Source of the DNA: Hyphomicrobiales bacterium
Lineage (GTDB): Bacteria; Pseudomonadota; Alphaproteobacteria; Rhizobiales; Methyloligellaceae
DNA length: 64,000 bases
Assembly (NCBI GenBank): GCA_021775555.1
Contig: JAJFHP010000001.1
Span: 1-64,000, forward strand
Direction of reading: 5' to 3'
The notes under the pieces are model-generated. The model saw only the letters and a list, made by a program, of their open reading frames with translations. It made no database searches and had not been told where the DNA came from. Positions 35,697-43,803 of the stretch are shown piece by piece (position 1 is the stretch's first letter; every line of letters begins with the position of its first letter). A program made the translations under genes and the position numbers.

Positions 35697-36434
35697 ATGG
35701 CGTCCTTCAAGCCGGAAAATCACCGGACTTTATCAATGGCGGTATCCAGAAGCCTGATGATGGCCGCGACGGCTGGCGCACTTTTCCTGACAGGCCCGGT
35801 TGCTGCTCAACAGCCAGCGAAACCGAACGCAGCGAAAAAGGCCGCGGATGCTGAAGCAATTAAAAACAGCAGTGCGTGGGTCAAGTTGTGTGCCAAACAG
35901 AAGGGCGACAAGAAAGGCGACGTTTGCCTCACTCATCATGAGCGGTTCCACCCGACATCGGGTCAGCCACTTATCTCCGCTGCCATCCGGCAGGTTGAAG
36001 GAGATAAGCAGGAAGTGGTCATGGTTATGGTGCCCCTCGGGCGGTTGCTCAAATCAGGACTGATCCTGAAAGTGGATGAGGAAAAGCCGTCCAAATTGGA
36101 ATATTCTTTCTGCACATCCGTTGGGTGCGTTGCGGAAACCCCGTTGACCCCGGAAATACTCGCGTCATTCAAGAAGGGCAAACAGCTGTCAATTGGCACC
36201 ATTGATATCAACCAGAAGCGGATTGGCTTCCGGGTATCTCTGGACGGTTTCTCCAACACGTATACCGGACCGCCGATCGATAGAAAAATATATGCCCAGG
36301 CGCGCAAGGAAATGTTCCAGCAAATCCGTGCTCGCCAGATTGAACAGATCAAGCGGGCAAAATTGGAAGCGGAGAAGAAGAAAGCTGCCGGGGGTGCGGC
36401 AGCGCCAGCACCGGCACCAAAAAAGGCTCCGTAA
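35697..36434 (+). CDS. Invasion-associated locus B (IalB) family protein
   Basis: 245-aa secreted protein. A signal peptide (ending GPVAAQQ) is followed by the IalB domain with its four Cys (WVKLCAKQ, DVCLTHHE, YSFCTSVGCVAE) and LLKSGLILKVDEEKPSKLEYSFC, then a Lys-rich helix and Ala/Pro-rich tail (AAPAPAPKKAP). ATG 35697 is preferred: AAAGGG precedes it, although an in-frame ATG at 35679 exists. IalB proteins are common in Hyphomicrobiales and other alphaproteobacteria, pathogenic or not, and their function is poorly defined. Confidence 0.9.
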   Translation: MASFKPENHRTLSMAVSRSLMMAATAGALFLTGPVAAQQPAKPNAAKKAADAEAIKNSSAWVKLCAKQKGDKKGDVCLTHHERFHPTSGQPLISAAIRQVEGDKQEVVMVMVPLGRLLKSGLILKVDEEKPSKLEYSFCTSVGCVAETPLTPEILASFKKGKQLSIGTIDINQKRIGFRVSLDGFSNTYTGPPIDRKIYAQARKEMFQQIRARQIEQIKRAKLEAEKKKAAGGAAAPAPAPKKAP

Positions 36435-36450
36435 CAGGAGCCTGACTTTT
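36424..36450. terminator. Bidirectional intrinsic terminator between ialB-like gene and hspQ
   Basis: AGGCTCC (36424-36430) and GGAGCCT (36437-36443) form a perfect 7-bp stem that includes the stop codon of the IalB-family gene. Read on the plus strand it is followed by GACTTTT; read on the minus strand it is followed directly by six T. It can stop both convergent transcripts. Confidence 0.85.
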
Positions 36451-36476
36451 CCAGTCTCTAATCTGCCCTGTTCCGC

Positions 36477-36803
36477 CTAATGCTTTTGCTCTGTGCGAAA
36501 ATGGTAGATGCCGTTCTCGGGTCCGTCGAATATTTCGGGAATCTCAGGATGCCGAAGGGGTTCGCCAGAGTCGTCGGGCAGCAGGTTCTGTTCCGAGACA
36601 TAGGCCACATATTCCGTCTCTTCATTCTCGGCAAACAGATGGTAATAAGGCTGATCCTTACGCGGGCGGATTTCCTGCGGAATGGACAGCCACCAATCAT
36701 CTGTATTGCTGAAGGTCGGGTCGACATCGAAGATTACACCGCGGAACGGATAAACCCGGTGCTTCACGATCTGTCCGATCCGGAATTTTGCCTGTCTAAG
36801 CAT
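36477..36803 (-). CDS. hspQ: Heat shock protein HspQ
   Basis: 108-aa member of the HspQ/YccV (hemimethylated-DNA-binding domain) family, with FRIGQIVKHRVYPFRGVIFDVDP, WWLSIPQEIRPRKDQPYYHLFAENEETEYVAYVSEQNL. In enterobacteria HspQ is a heat-induced adaptor of Lon. Length and motifs fit the family over the whole protein. It is monocistronic and ends at the shared terminator. Confidence 0.93.
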   Translation of the reverse strand: MLRQAKFRIGQIVKHRVYPFRGVIFDVDPTFSNTDDWWLSIPQEIRPRKDQPYYHLFAENEETEYVAYVSEQNLLPDDSGEPLRHPEIPEIFDGPENGIYHFRTEQKH

Positions 36804-36892
36804 GATGTGAAACGACTCCAGATTTCACGTAACGAGCCAATAGCCCTTATCCCGTGCTGATATAATCCGTGTCAACAGTTTCGGGATTGCAT

Positions 36893-37945
36893 CTATAGCC
36901 CATACAGTTCAGCGCGACCGGGATCTTTTTCTGCCACAAGCCGGGCCAGGTCAACAATCACCTTTGCTTGTTTCCAGGTGGCGTCATCCTGCATTTTTCC
37001 ATCAATCATGACCGCACCCGTTCCATCGGGCATGGCCTCCAGAATCTTGCGTGCGAACGAGACCTCTCCCGGGTCGGGACTGAAGACCTGCTTGGCAATT
37101 TCAATCTGGCTTGGATGGAGTGACCATGCGCCATGACATCCTTGCAGGAAGGCGTTGCGAAACTGGGCCTCGCATGCGGGCTCATCAGAAAAATCGCCAA
37201 ACGGACCATAAAAGGCCTTGATGCCGTTTGCAGCGCAGGCATCGACCATTTTTGCAATGGTGTAGTGCCAAAGGTCCTGCTGGTGAAAGGCGCGGATTTC
37301 TCCTCCAGTCTCGTCGGCAAGAACGCCATAGGAGGGGTGGCCGCCGCCGACCCGTGTTGTCTTCATGGCGCGTGAGGCAGCGAGATCCGCCGGCCCAAGA
37401 CTCATGCCATGCATGCGCGGGCTGGCCTGCGCAATGGATTCGACATTTTTTACGCCTTCCGCCGTTTCGAGAATTGCGTGGATGAGGATTGGCCGGGTGA
37501 CATTATTTGTTGCTTCGAGTTGCGCCAACAGCTGGTCCAGGTAATGGATGTCCCACGCACCCTCGACCATGGGGAGCATGATGACATCAAGCTTGTTGCC
37601 AACAGCGCCGACAAGACGGGTGACGTCATCCAGCGCCCAGGGGCTGGAGAGCGTGTTGATCCGCGTCCATAATCCGGTTGTACCAAATTCATTCTGCTCA
37701 GCCAGGTCGACAAAGCCCTCGCGCGCCGCCACCTTGGCGTCTGCTGGGATGGCATCTTCCAGATTGCCAAGCAGCACGTCGACCTTGCCTGCAAGCGCAC
37801 CGGCCTTGGCGCGGATTTTTTCGATATGTGGCGGGATGAAATGGATCATCCGCTCCAGCGTTACAGGCAGCTCGCGTAGTGGTGCAGGAGCGCCGATGGC
37901 AAGGGGGGAAAAAAATTTGCGGGGAAGTTTTCCTGATGCCGTCAT
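36893..37945 (-). CDS. HpcH/HpaI-family lyase, malyl-CoA lyase / malyl-CoA thioesterase-like
   Basis: 350-aa citrate lyase beta-like TIM barrel. Conserved active-site segments are present: [27 protein letters not shown] with the metal-binding Glu, and [27 protein letters not shown] with a metal-binding Asp. The GPADLAASR and GPFGDFSD patterns point to the L-malyl-CoA / beta-methylmalyl-CoA lyase (Mcl1) branch and its (3S)-malyl-CoA thioesterase paralogues; these cannot be separated by eye. A lyase would give acetyl-CoA (or propionyl-CoA) plus glyoxylate, which would connect to the glyoxylate aminotransferase gene at 55.7 kb. Confidence 0.85.
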   Translation of the reverse strand: MTASGKLPRKFFSPLAIGAPAPLRELPVTLERMIHFIPPHIEKIRAKAGALAGKVDVLLGNLEDAIPADAKVAAREGFVDLAEQNEFGTTGLWTRINTLSSPWALDDVTRLVGAVGNKLDVIMLPMVEGAWDIHYLDQLLAQLEATNNVTRPILIHAILETAEGVKNVESIAQASPRMHGMSLGPADLAASRAMKTTRVGGGHPSYGVLADETGGEIRAFHQQDLWHYTIAKMVDACAANGIKAFYGPFGDFSDEPACEAQFRNAFLQGCHGAWSLHPSQIEIAKQVFSPDPGEVSFARKILEAMPDGTGAVMIDGKMQDDATWKQAKVIVDLARLVAEKDPGRAELYGL

Positions 37946-38011
37946 TTTTATTTTTCCGTAAACATTGGTGAAGGGATTTGACTCAAGCGGACAACAAGGT
38001 GATTGGAGGTC

Positions 38012-38929
38012 TCAAACGAAGCGTTTGTTGGACCACATGAACTGTCCAGGCGTTTCCCGTATCCATTCTTCAAACTGCGCTTGTACGTTCGCGGTAATGG
38101 CACGTATGTCTTCTTTTTCATCATCGGTCCGCTGCACCTTGATCTCGAGAAATTTCACGCGGAAGCGGGATTGTTTTCCCTGCCTGACACAGCAGCCGAT
38201 CCACATGCGCGCATTGAGCCGCCGCACCAGCATGGCCGGGAAGGGTGAGAATTTTACATCCCTTCCAAAAAAGGGAACGGCCACGCCGTTCATATCATAA
38301 AGGTCCGCGGTAAAGCCGAGCGAGGCCGTGGAATGCCGTCCTCGCTCACGCAGGAATCGTCCCAGCAGGCGCGCTGTCTCGAAGCCGGTATATTTGCCTT
38401 TCACTCGGCCCTTGCCGAACAACCCGCCCGGGTACAGGAGCCTGCGTTTCTGCTGCACATATTCATCTATATACGGGTTCTTGATGATCCGGAAAACGGC
38501 GGCCATTTTTGAACCGGCCACGGCCAGGGGCCAGCCCGAAATTTCCCAGTTGCCCATGTGCATGGTCGAGGCAATGGTTGCGCCCATTTTGTTATGATAG
38601 CGCATTACCATCGGGAGGTTTTCAATTTCGATGCGCTCATCCGCCTCGGCCAGGATTCGGTCGATCATCATGAATTCAATAATCACCCGGCCGATATTGT
38701 CCCACATTTCCATGGCAATCTCTTCGTGTTCCTGAGGTGTTTTTTCAGGATAGGCCACTTCCAGGTTCGCCAGGGCGTTACGATGGCGCCGGCCTCCACG
38801 AGAAATTTTCTGGGTTATACGGGCCGAGAAATTACATGCCGGTTCGAGCGGGAACAGCCGCACGATGCCGATGATAATGCGCAGCAGCGCATATTCGAGC
38901 CGGTGCCTGATGTCGAGAAGCCAATACAT
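38012..38929 (-). CDS. Lipid A biosynthesis acyltransferase (LpxL/HtrB family)
   Basis: 305-aa membrane-associated acyltransferase that in this family adds a secondary acyl chain to lipid A. An N-terminal hydrophobic helix (YALLRIIIGIVRLFPL) is followed by the catalytic HX4E motif in STMHMGNWEISGW, and RIIKNPYIDEYVQQKR and TADLYDMNGVAVPFFGRDVKFS match the family. The LpxL/LpxM/LpxXL type cannot be decided. It ends 66 bases before the malyl-CoA lyase-like gene on the same strand. Confidence 0.88.
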   Translation of the reverse strand: MYWLLDIRHRLEYALLRIIIGIVRLFPLEPACNFSARITQKISRGGRRHRNALANLEVAYPEKTPQEHEEIAMEMWDNIGRVIIEFMMIDRILAEADERIEIENLPMVMRYHNKMGATIASTMHMGNWEISGWPLAVAGSKMAAVFRIIKNPYIDEYVQQKRRLLYPGGLFGKGRVKGKYTGFETARLLGRFLRERGRHSTASLGFTADLYDMNGVAVPFFGRDVKFSPFPAMLVRRLNARMWIGCCVRQGKQSRFRVKFLEIKVQRTDDEKEDIRAITANVQAQFEEWIRETPGQFMWSNKRFV

Positions 38930-39052
38930 GCGGTTTCGATTCTGATGTTGTCCAGGTGGGCGCAGATCGCGGAAGGAACAATGATGCGCGCAGGCTCTGT
39001 TGCCAGCATGGCGCCATATCCGTCAAGTGGCAGAGGGACGCATTAAAATGAT

Positions 39053-40288
39053 TTAGCTGGTCGCATTGGGTATTGCTGGCGCCTGCATTAATTCTGGCAA
39101 ACCTGATTTCGGGGCAAGGCCTTCGCGCATGAACAGCCGGCGCAATGGTCCAACGCCATTGAGAAGATGCAATCCCATTCCGCGCGCTGCCTGAATTGGC
39201 ACAAACTCGGAGATCAGCGATCGGTTGAGCAGATCGACAGCCAGCATGCGCGAGGTGACATCCTTTCGGCGTGCCCTGTTATAGGTGCGTAAAGTTTCCT
39301 TGCTTCCGGGATCCCCGCCTTTACCAAGAGCGACACTTGCGCATTCGGCAAGGACTGCTGCATCGCGAAAACCCAAATTCAGTCCCTGGGCACCAATCGG
39401 GGGAATGACGTGGGCTGCATCGCCAACGAGCGCAATGCGGTGGGCTGCATATTTATCAACCTTCATGCCCGAGAGTGGAAAAGCCGCGCGGGGGCCGACA
39501 TTTGATATGGATCCCAAACAGCCCTGGAGCCGCATTTCAATCTCCTGGGCCATGGCCGTGTCGCTCAAGGCAAGGAGCCGCGTGGCTTCATCGGGTGCCT
39601 CGACCCATACGAGGCTGGAATTTCGATCTGGTAGCGGCACGGTGGTGAACGGGCCGAAGGGTCGGTGAAATTCGTTCGAAGCATTCCCGTGTGGTTCGGA
39701 ATGTTCAAAATTGAACGCCAGCGCCATTTGCTCGTAACTCCAGCCGGAGGTCTTTATCCCCGCAGCCTTCCGGCATAACGAATTGCGCCCGTCAGCTCCG
39801 GCAACCAGGCGTGCCGAAAAGTCACGACCTTCCTTCAGGGTCACATGGACGCACTCGGTTCCAGGAATGATTTGGGTTGCCGCAGCGGTGTCAATGAAAT
39901 CCAGTTCATTCATCGTACCGGCGCGTGCGCGCAAGGCGGCGACAAGCGCAGTGTTGGGGATGTTGTAGCCAAACGGTTCGTCACCGATCTCGGCTGAGTC
40001 AAATGCCACTTCCGGGGCTCGAAGCAGACGGCCCGTATCGTCGATGATGCGGATGACATTCAACGGCGCGGCATGCTGTCGGCACAGATCCCAGGCCCCG
40101 ATATTTTTCAGGAGTTGAACTGATCCTCGAAGCAGGGCGGTTGTTCTGGTGTCGGGCTGTGCTGGATCCGAATTAAACGGCGGGCCGGCAATTACTGTCC
40201 GACAGCCGGTGGAAGCAAGTGCGACAGCCATGGTGAATCCGGCCGGACCGGCGCCGATGACTGCGGCATCATATAGGCGTGTATTCAT
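39053..40288 (-). CDS. UbiH/COQ6-family FAD-dependent monooxygenase (ubiquinone biosynthesis)
   Basis: 411-aa flavoprotein hydroxylase. The N-terminal dinucleotide-binding motif is AAVIGAGPAGFTMAVALA, the middle DG motif is LVAGADGRNSLCRKAAGI, and the second FAD motif is IALVGDAAHVIPPIGAQGLNLGFRDAAVLAE. These fit UbiH/UbiF/UbiL/VisC enzymes of ubiquinone ring hydroxylation; the position hydroxylated is not predictable. Its ATG overlaps the stop of the TPR-oxygenase gene by 4 bases, so it is translationally coupled to it. Confidence 0.92.
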   Translation of the reverse strand: MNTRLYDAAVIGAGPAGFTMAVALASTGCRTVIAGPPFNSDPAQPDTRTTALLRGSVQLLKNIGAWDLCRQHAAPLNVIRIIDDTGRLLRAPEVAFDSAEIGDEPFGYNIPNTALVAALRARAGTMNELDFIDTAAATQIIPGTECVHVTLKEGRDFSARLVAGADGRNSLCRKAAGIKTSGWSYEQMALAFNFEHSEPHGNASNEFHRPFGPFTTVPLPDRNSSLVWVEAPDEATRLLALSDTAMAQEIEMRLQGCLGSISNVGPRAAFPLSGMKVDKYAAHRIALVGDAAHVIPPIGAQGLNLGFRDAAVLAECASVALGKGGDPGSKETLRTYNRARRKDVTSRMLAVDLLNRSLISEFVPIQAARGMGLHLLNGVGPLRRLFMREGLAPKSGLPELMQAPAIPNATS

Positions 40289-41517
40289 GGGAGAGGCAGA
40301 ATGTCAAAAGCTATCGAAAAACGCTGGTCGCTCGACTCGAATGGCAGGGTGCGGTGGTAGAAATAGGAGGGGAACAGCACGACCATGCCTTCTTGCGGCT
40401 GATATGTGCGCACCACGTCTACGGCTTTGGCCTTCGGATACTTTACCGCGCGGCCGAATTCAATCCATCCAGGCTGCGTATCCGAGTTTAACGTGATGAC
40501 GTCAGGGATTCTGGGGTAATAAACACCGCTCAGCCAGCCATGGGGGTGAATATGAGATCCTTGGTGCCCCTGGGCATCAAGCACAGTGGCCCAGATGAAA
40601 AAGTCCCAATTTTTCGGTCTCTGCGCAAGAAATGGATGTGATGGATCTACCGGGTGCGTTTCCTGGTACTCCCGAACTGCTCCGTCTATCTTTTCTAGAA
40701 GTGGCGCGATGGGGCCCCGATCCTCATCATACATAAAATTTGCCGTCTGGTATCCTTTTGTGGTTGAGACTCCGTCGGGCTCGTAGGCGAGGCTGGGATG
40801 GGCCAAGCTATGGGCGCATAATGCATCATTAAAACTCTTCAGGTCCGCATAACCATCAGGAGCTGATAATTCCTGCACCTCAATCAGCCGGTCAAAATCG
40901 ACGAGTTCAACAACCTCGTTGCTCTTTCCGAGCTCCGAGCAGGCAACTGATTTTATGCCTAGTAGCAATGTGTTTCCTGGATAGTGTGGTAGCGCCCGGT
41001 CAACGGCTTCCAGGCCCCGTTCCCATTCCCCTTCAAACATACACACCCGGGCAAGACCTCGCCAGGCGTGTGGATTGTCCGGATCAAGCGTTACAGCCCT
41101 CTCGTAAGCAGACAATGCATCACTGTAATTCTTCAACTGGTGACAGGCATCGGCAAATTTCACATGTCCTAACGATAGTTCCGGGTTGATCGTGCGATAT
41201 TTGTCATAGGCATTGGCGGCAGCATTAATATTGCCGCTTTTTTCCTGCATCTCCGCAAGAAGGCCCCAGCTGTCTGCATTTCCAGGATTTAACTTGATCG
41301 CCTTCTCGAGTATTCTCTCAGCTGCTCTCGTGTCACCGAGCTCGGCTAGGGAGAGCGCGTAATGATTGAGAATCACGGGTTGGTCAGGTGACTGTTTAAG
41401 CACTCGTTTAAAGCGCTTGACTGCGCCCTTATGGTTGTTCTGATTTTGTAGCGTGACTGCTTCTTCAAACATTGATTGAGGAGAAGCCAGCTTCGATGTT
41501 CTGATAGATTTGGCCAC
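40285..41517 (-). CDS. TPR protein with C-terminal 2OG-Fe(II) oxygenase-like domain (copy 1)
   Basis: 410 aa. Residues 10-220 are five to six TPR units (for example GAVKRFKRVLKQSPDQPVIL, AAERILEKAIKLNPGNADSW, DALSAYERAVTLDPDNPHAW). The C-terminal 190 residues match the putative 2OG-Fe(II) oxygenase family PF13759: SHIHPHGWLSGVYYPRIPDVI (about 321-341) supplies the first metal His, and VVLFPSYFYHRTLPFE (about 380-394) the distal one, ending RFSIAFDILP. The reaction and substrate are unknown. A paralogue lies directly upstream, and ubiH is coupled downstream. Confidence 0.85.
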   Translation of the reverse strand: MAKSIRTSKLASPQSMFEEAVTLQNQNNHKGAVKRFKRVLKQSPDQPVILNHYALSLAELGDTRAAERILEKAIKLNPGNADSWGLLAEMQEKSGNINAAANAYDKYRTINPELSLGHVKFADACHQLKNYSDALSAYERAVTLDPDNPHAWRGLARVCMFEGEWERGLEAVDRALPHYPGNTLLLGIKSVACSELGKSNEVVELVDFDRLIEVQELSAPDGYADLKSFNDALCAHSLAHPSLAYEPDGVSTTKGYQTANFMYDEDRGPIAPLLEKIDGAVREYQETHPVDPSHPFLAQRPKNWDFFIWATVLDAQGHQGSHIHPHGWLSGVYYPRIPDVITLNSDTQPGWIEFGRAVKYPKAKAVDVVRTYQPQEGMVVLFPSYFYHRTLPFESSDQRFSIAFDILPLP

Positions 41518-41552
41518 GTATCCCTCTACTCAGGCAGTGCTGTCGTTTTTTA

Positions 41553-41601
41553 CCACGCGGGCTGGCGCGGTTTCAGGTGCGATCTTGCCATTTTGGTTCA
41601 A
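41553..41601 (-). promoter_or_regulatory. Conserved upstream element of TPR-oxygenase copy 1
   Basis: On the minus strand TTGAACCAAAATGGCAA (41585-41601) and CCCGCGTGG (41553-41561) stand 36 bases or more before the start codon. Both blocks occur with the same 32-base offset upstream of the second copy at 43004-43052, while the bases between them have diverged. This is best explained as a shared promoter or regulator site; TTGAAC could be its -35 box. Confidence 0.6.
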
Positions 41602-41734
41602 GCCCAGCAATAGCGGCTTGCGATCTTCTGTGGTCGCACTGGTGGGTTTTTGATCTCATTTTGACGCCCATGGCCGACAATATTTTTTCAGACGCGGTCT
41701 TAACACGCGGTCATGTATGTGTCTGGCCGTGCGC

Positions 41735-42970
41735 TCACGCCAGAGGCACGATATCGAATGCAATCGAAATGCGTTTGTCCTCCGATTCGAAAGGTTTGGT
41801 GCGGTGATAGAAATAGGAGGGGAACAGCACGACCATACCCTCATTGGGCTGGTAGGATCGCGTTTGAGGCTTTGTTTTTGATTTTGGGTGGTCTTGCGGC
41901 CGGCCGAATTCGATCCAGCCGTCCTGTTTTTTTGAATCTGCCGAAATGACATCGGGTATCTTGGCGTAATAACAGCCGCTCAACCAGCCCGAGCGGTGGA
42001 TGTGGGGCGCCTGATGTCCTTGAGCGCCCAGTATTGTGGCCCAGATATCATAATTCCAGCGCTCCGGACGCTGGGCAAGAAAGGGGTGCGAAGGGTCGGT
42101 GGGATGTGAGGCCTGGTAATCCCGCACAGATTTTCCGATCATCTCCAGCAAAAGCGCGACAGGCCCCTGATCCTCGTCCAGCGACAGATTGCCGGTCTGG
42201 TGGCCATTCATGGTTGTGTTTTCGCTGGGCTCAAACACGAGGCTCTTATGGGACAAGCAATGCTCGCAAAGCGTCGCATTAAAACTCTCCAGATCCGTAT
42301 ATCCTTCAGGGGCTTCAAACTCCTGTTTTTCGATAAGTCTGTCGAAATCCACCAGACCGGAGACTTCCTCGCTCCGGCCAAGCTCCGCCAAGGCCGTGGA
42401 CCTGATCGCCAGTGCCCCGGTATTGCCGGGTGACAGATCCAAGGTGCGCTGCGTTGCATCCATGGTTTTATCCCACTCACCAAGATACAGGCTGGCGCGG
42501 GAGAGGTTGCCCCACGCGCTGGCATTATCTGGCGTTATGGACAGAACTTTCTCATAGGCCTGCACAGCATCGCCATATCGCTCCAGCAACTGGCATGCAT
42601 TGGCAAAATTAAAATGACCGGTCGGTTGATCGGGCTGAAGCGTGCGAAACCGGTGATAGGCTGCAAGCGCGCCGTTGTGATCTCCGCTTTTCTGGAGAAT
42701 CAATCCCAGATTGATCCAGCCATCGGAAAAGTCCGGATGGACGTCGACCGCTTTTTTCAGCAGTTTCACCGCGCTCTTCAAATCGCCCGTTTCAGCCGAG
42801 GCAAGCGCGCACATGTTGAGAATCTGGGGATGGTCAGGCGCGTCCTTCAGGAGCTTTTTGTACCTTTTAATCGCGCTTTTCGGTTTTCCCTGCTTTTGCA
42901 GCGCGATCGCTTCTTCAAAAAGAGCCTGAGGTGAGGCCGGTTGTGAGCCTGAGCCGTATTTTGCCGCCAT
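41735..42970 (-). CDS. TPR protein with C-terminal 2OG-Fe(II) oxygenase-like domain (copy 2)
   Basis: 411 aa, colinear along its whole length with the protein encoded at 40285-41517: same TPR layout, the shared WDKTxDAxxRTL/LVDFDRLIE hinge, THPTDPSHPFLAQRPERW, and the metal-site segments PHIHRSGWLSGCYYAKIPDVI and VVLFPSYFYHRTKPFE, ending RISIAFDIVPLA. The oxygenase half is more alike than the TPR half. The gene and its upstream region arose by tandem duplication. Its 3' end is separated from copy 1 by 217 bases. Confidence 0.85.
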   Translation of the reverse strand: MAAKYGSGSQPASPQALFEEAIALQKQGKPKSAIKRYKKLLKDAPDHPQILNMCALASAETGDLKSAVKLLKKAVDVHPDFSDGWINLGLILQKSGDHNGALAAYHRFRTLQPDQPTGHFNFANACQLLERYGDAVQAYEKVLSITPDNASAWGNLSRASLYLGEWDKTMDATQRTLDLSPGNTGALAIRSTALAELGRSEEVSGLVDFDRLIEKQEFEAPEGYTDLESFNATLCEHCLSHKSLVFEPSENTTMNGHQTGNLSLDEDQGPVALLLEMIGKSVRDYQASHPTDPSHPFLAQRPERWNYDIWATILGAQGHQAPHIHRSGWLSGCYYAKIPDVISADSKKQDGWIEFGRPQDHPKSKTKPQTRSYQPNEGMVVLFPSYFYHRTKPFESEDKRISIAFDIVPLA

Positions 42971-43003
42971 ACCTCTTGAACTCCAGCGTAGCTGTCATGT
43001 TTG

Positions 43004-43052
43004 CCACGCGGGCAGGCGCGGATACACTTATGATATTGCCATTTTGGTTCAA
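43004..43052 (-). promoter_or_regulatory. Conserved upstream element of TPR-oxygenase copy 2
   Basis: Carries the same 17-base block TTGAACCAAAATGGCAA (43036-43052) and CCCGCGTGG (43004-43012) as the first copy, at the same spacing from each other and 34 bases from the start codon. Exact conservation of short blocks inside otherwise diverged spacer suggests function. Confidence 0.6.
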
Positions 43053-43320
43053 TACCGGCAATGGCCACGCCCTTTTTGCGGCGACTCATCACAAAAGAGT
43101 GGCAGAGTTGACGCGAAAAATGAGGATTTCCGGGGTGTTCGTTCAATAAGATTGGGTGACTAGGTGCTGATTCTATGATTCTATGTTCAATGTTGACGGA
43201 ACTGGAAAAACAGCCTGATCAACAGGGAGTCAATTTGTATGCACGCGGATTTATTGGACGTTTTTGGGTGCTGTCAGGCGTCAAATCCAACTAGCTTCAA
43301 ATGATTCATGTGATATTAAA

Positions 43321-43500
43321 TAAAAATAAGAATAAAATATAAGATTAGAATAATCAAATTTTATATCTTATAACAATAAAAGAGAATATTATGTATTAAA
43401 AAAGAAATATTATTATATTATGTATATATAGATTTTATTACGTATATTAGTACATAAAAAAAATATATATTCGTGTTATTTATATAAATACTCTTATCTA
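43321..43500. other. AT-rich island (about 12% G+C)
   Basis: By direct count only 22 of 180 bases are G or C, in a genome whose genes are clearly GC-rich. The stretch has many A-tracts and TATA-like steps and no reading frame of note. It ends about 300 bases before the porin start. Possible roles are intrinsic DNA bending, binding of a nucleoid-associated silencer, or an UP-like promoter region. Confidence 0.7.
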
Positions 43501-43695
43501 TATTTAATGATATTAGCCGAATTGATTGGAGGTTTGGTGTTTTCAGTGGGCAAGACCCCTGTGCTGGCCGGTTTTTCCAACCGTGAGATAGGGGAAGTGG
43601 CCTAAATGCAACACGATTCAAGAGAATGAAATCAGGATGGTGCATTTCGGTTTACGTTTCCGGGGCCATTCGATAGGCATATTACCAAGTCAGCA

Positions 43696-43719
43696 CAAGC
43701 CAACTCAGTTGGAGGCTTG
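43696..43719. promoter_or_regulatory. Inverted repeat upstream of the porin gene
   Basis: CAAGCC and GGCTTG flank a core AACTCAGTT with inner AAC/GTT pairing; the whole element lies 85 bases before the porin ATG. It may be an operator or a leader hairpin of the porin mRNA. Confidence 0.35.
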
Positions 43720-43803
43720 GTTTGGCGTTCAGAGCAGCAAGGTCATTAAGACACACTGTTCCGAAATCAACCTTTGGTCAAAATAACAAAGTGGAGATGG
43801 ACA

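Larger units (their letters stand above)
42971..43803. other. Long intergenic region with AT-rich island before the porin gene
   Basis: 833 bases between the divergent TPR-oxygenase copy 2 and the porin. It holds the copy 2 promoter element (43004-43052), a directly repeated ATTCTATG near 43170, a very AT-rich island (43321-43500) and an inverted repeat at 43696-43719. No protein-like reading frame or RNA gene was recognised in it. Confidence 0.6.
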
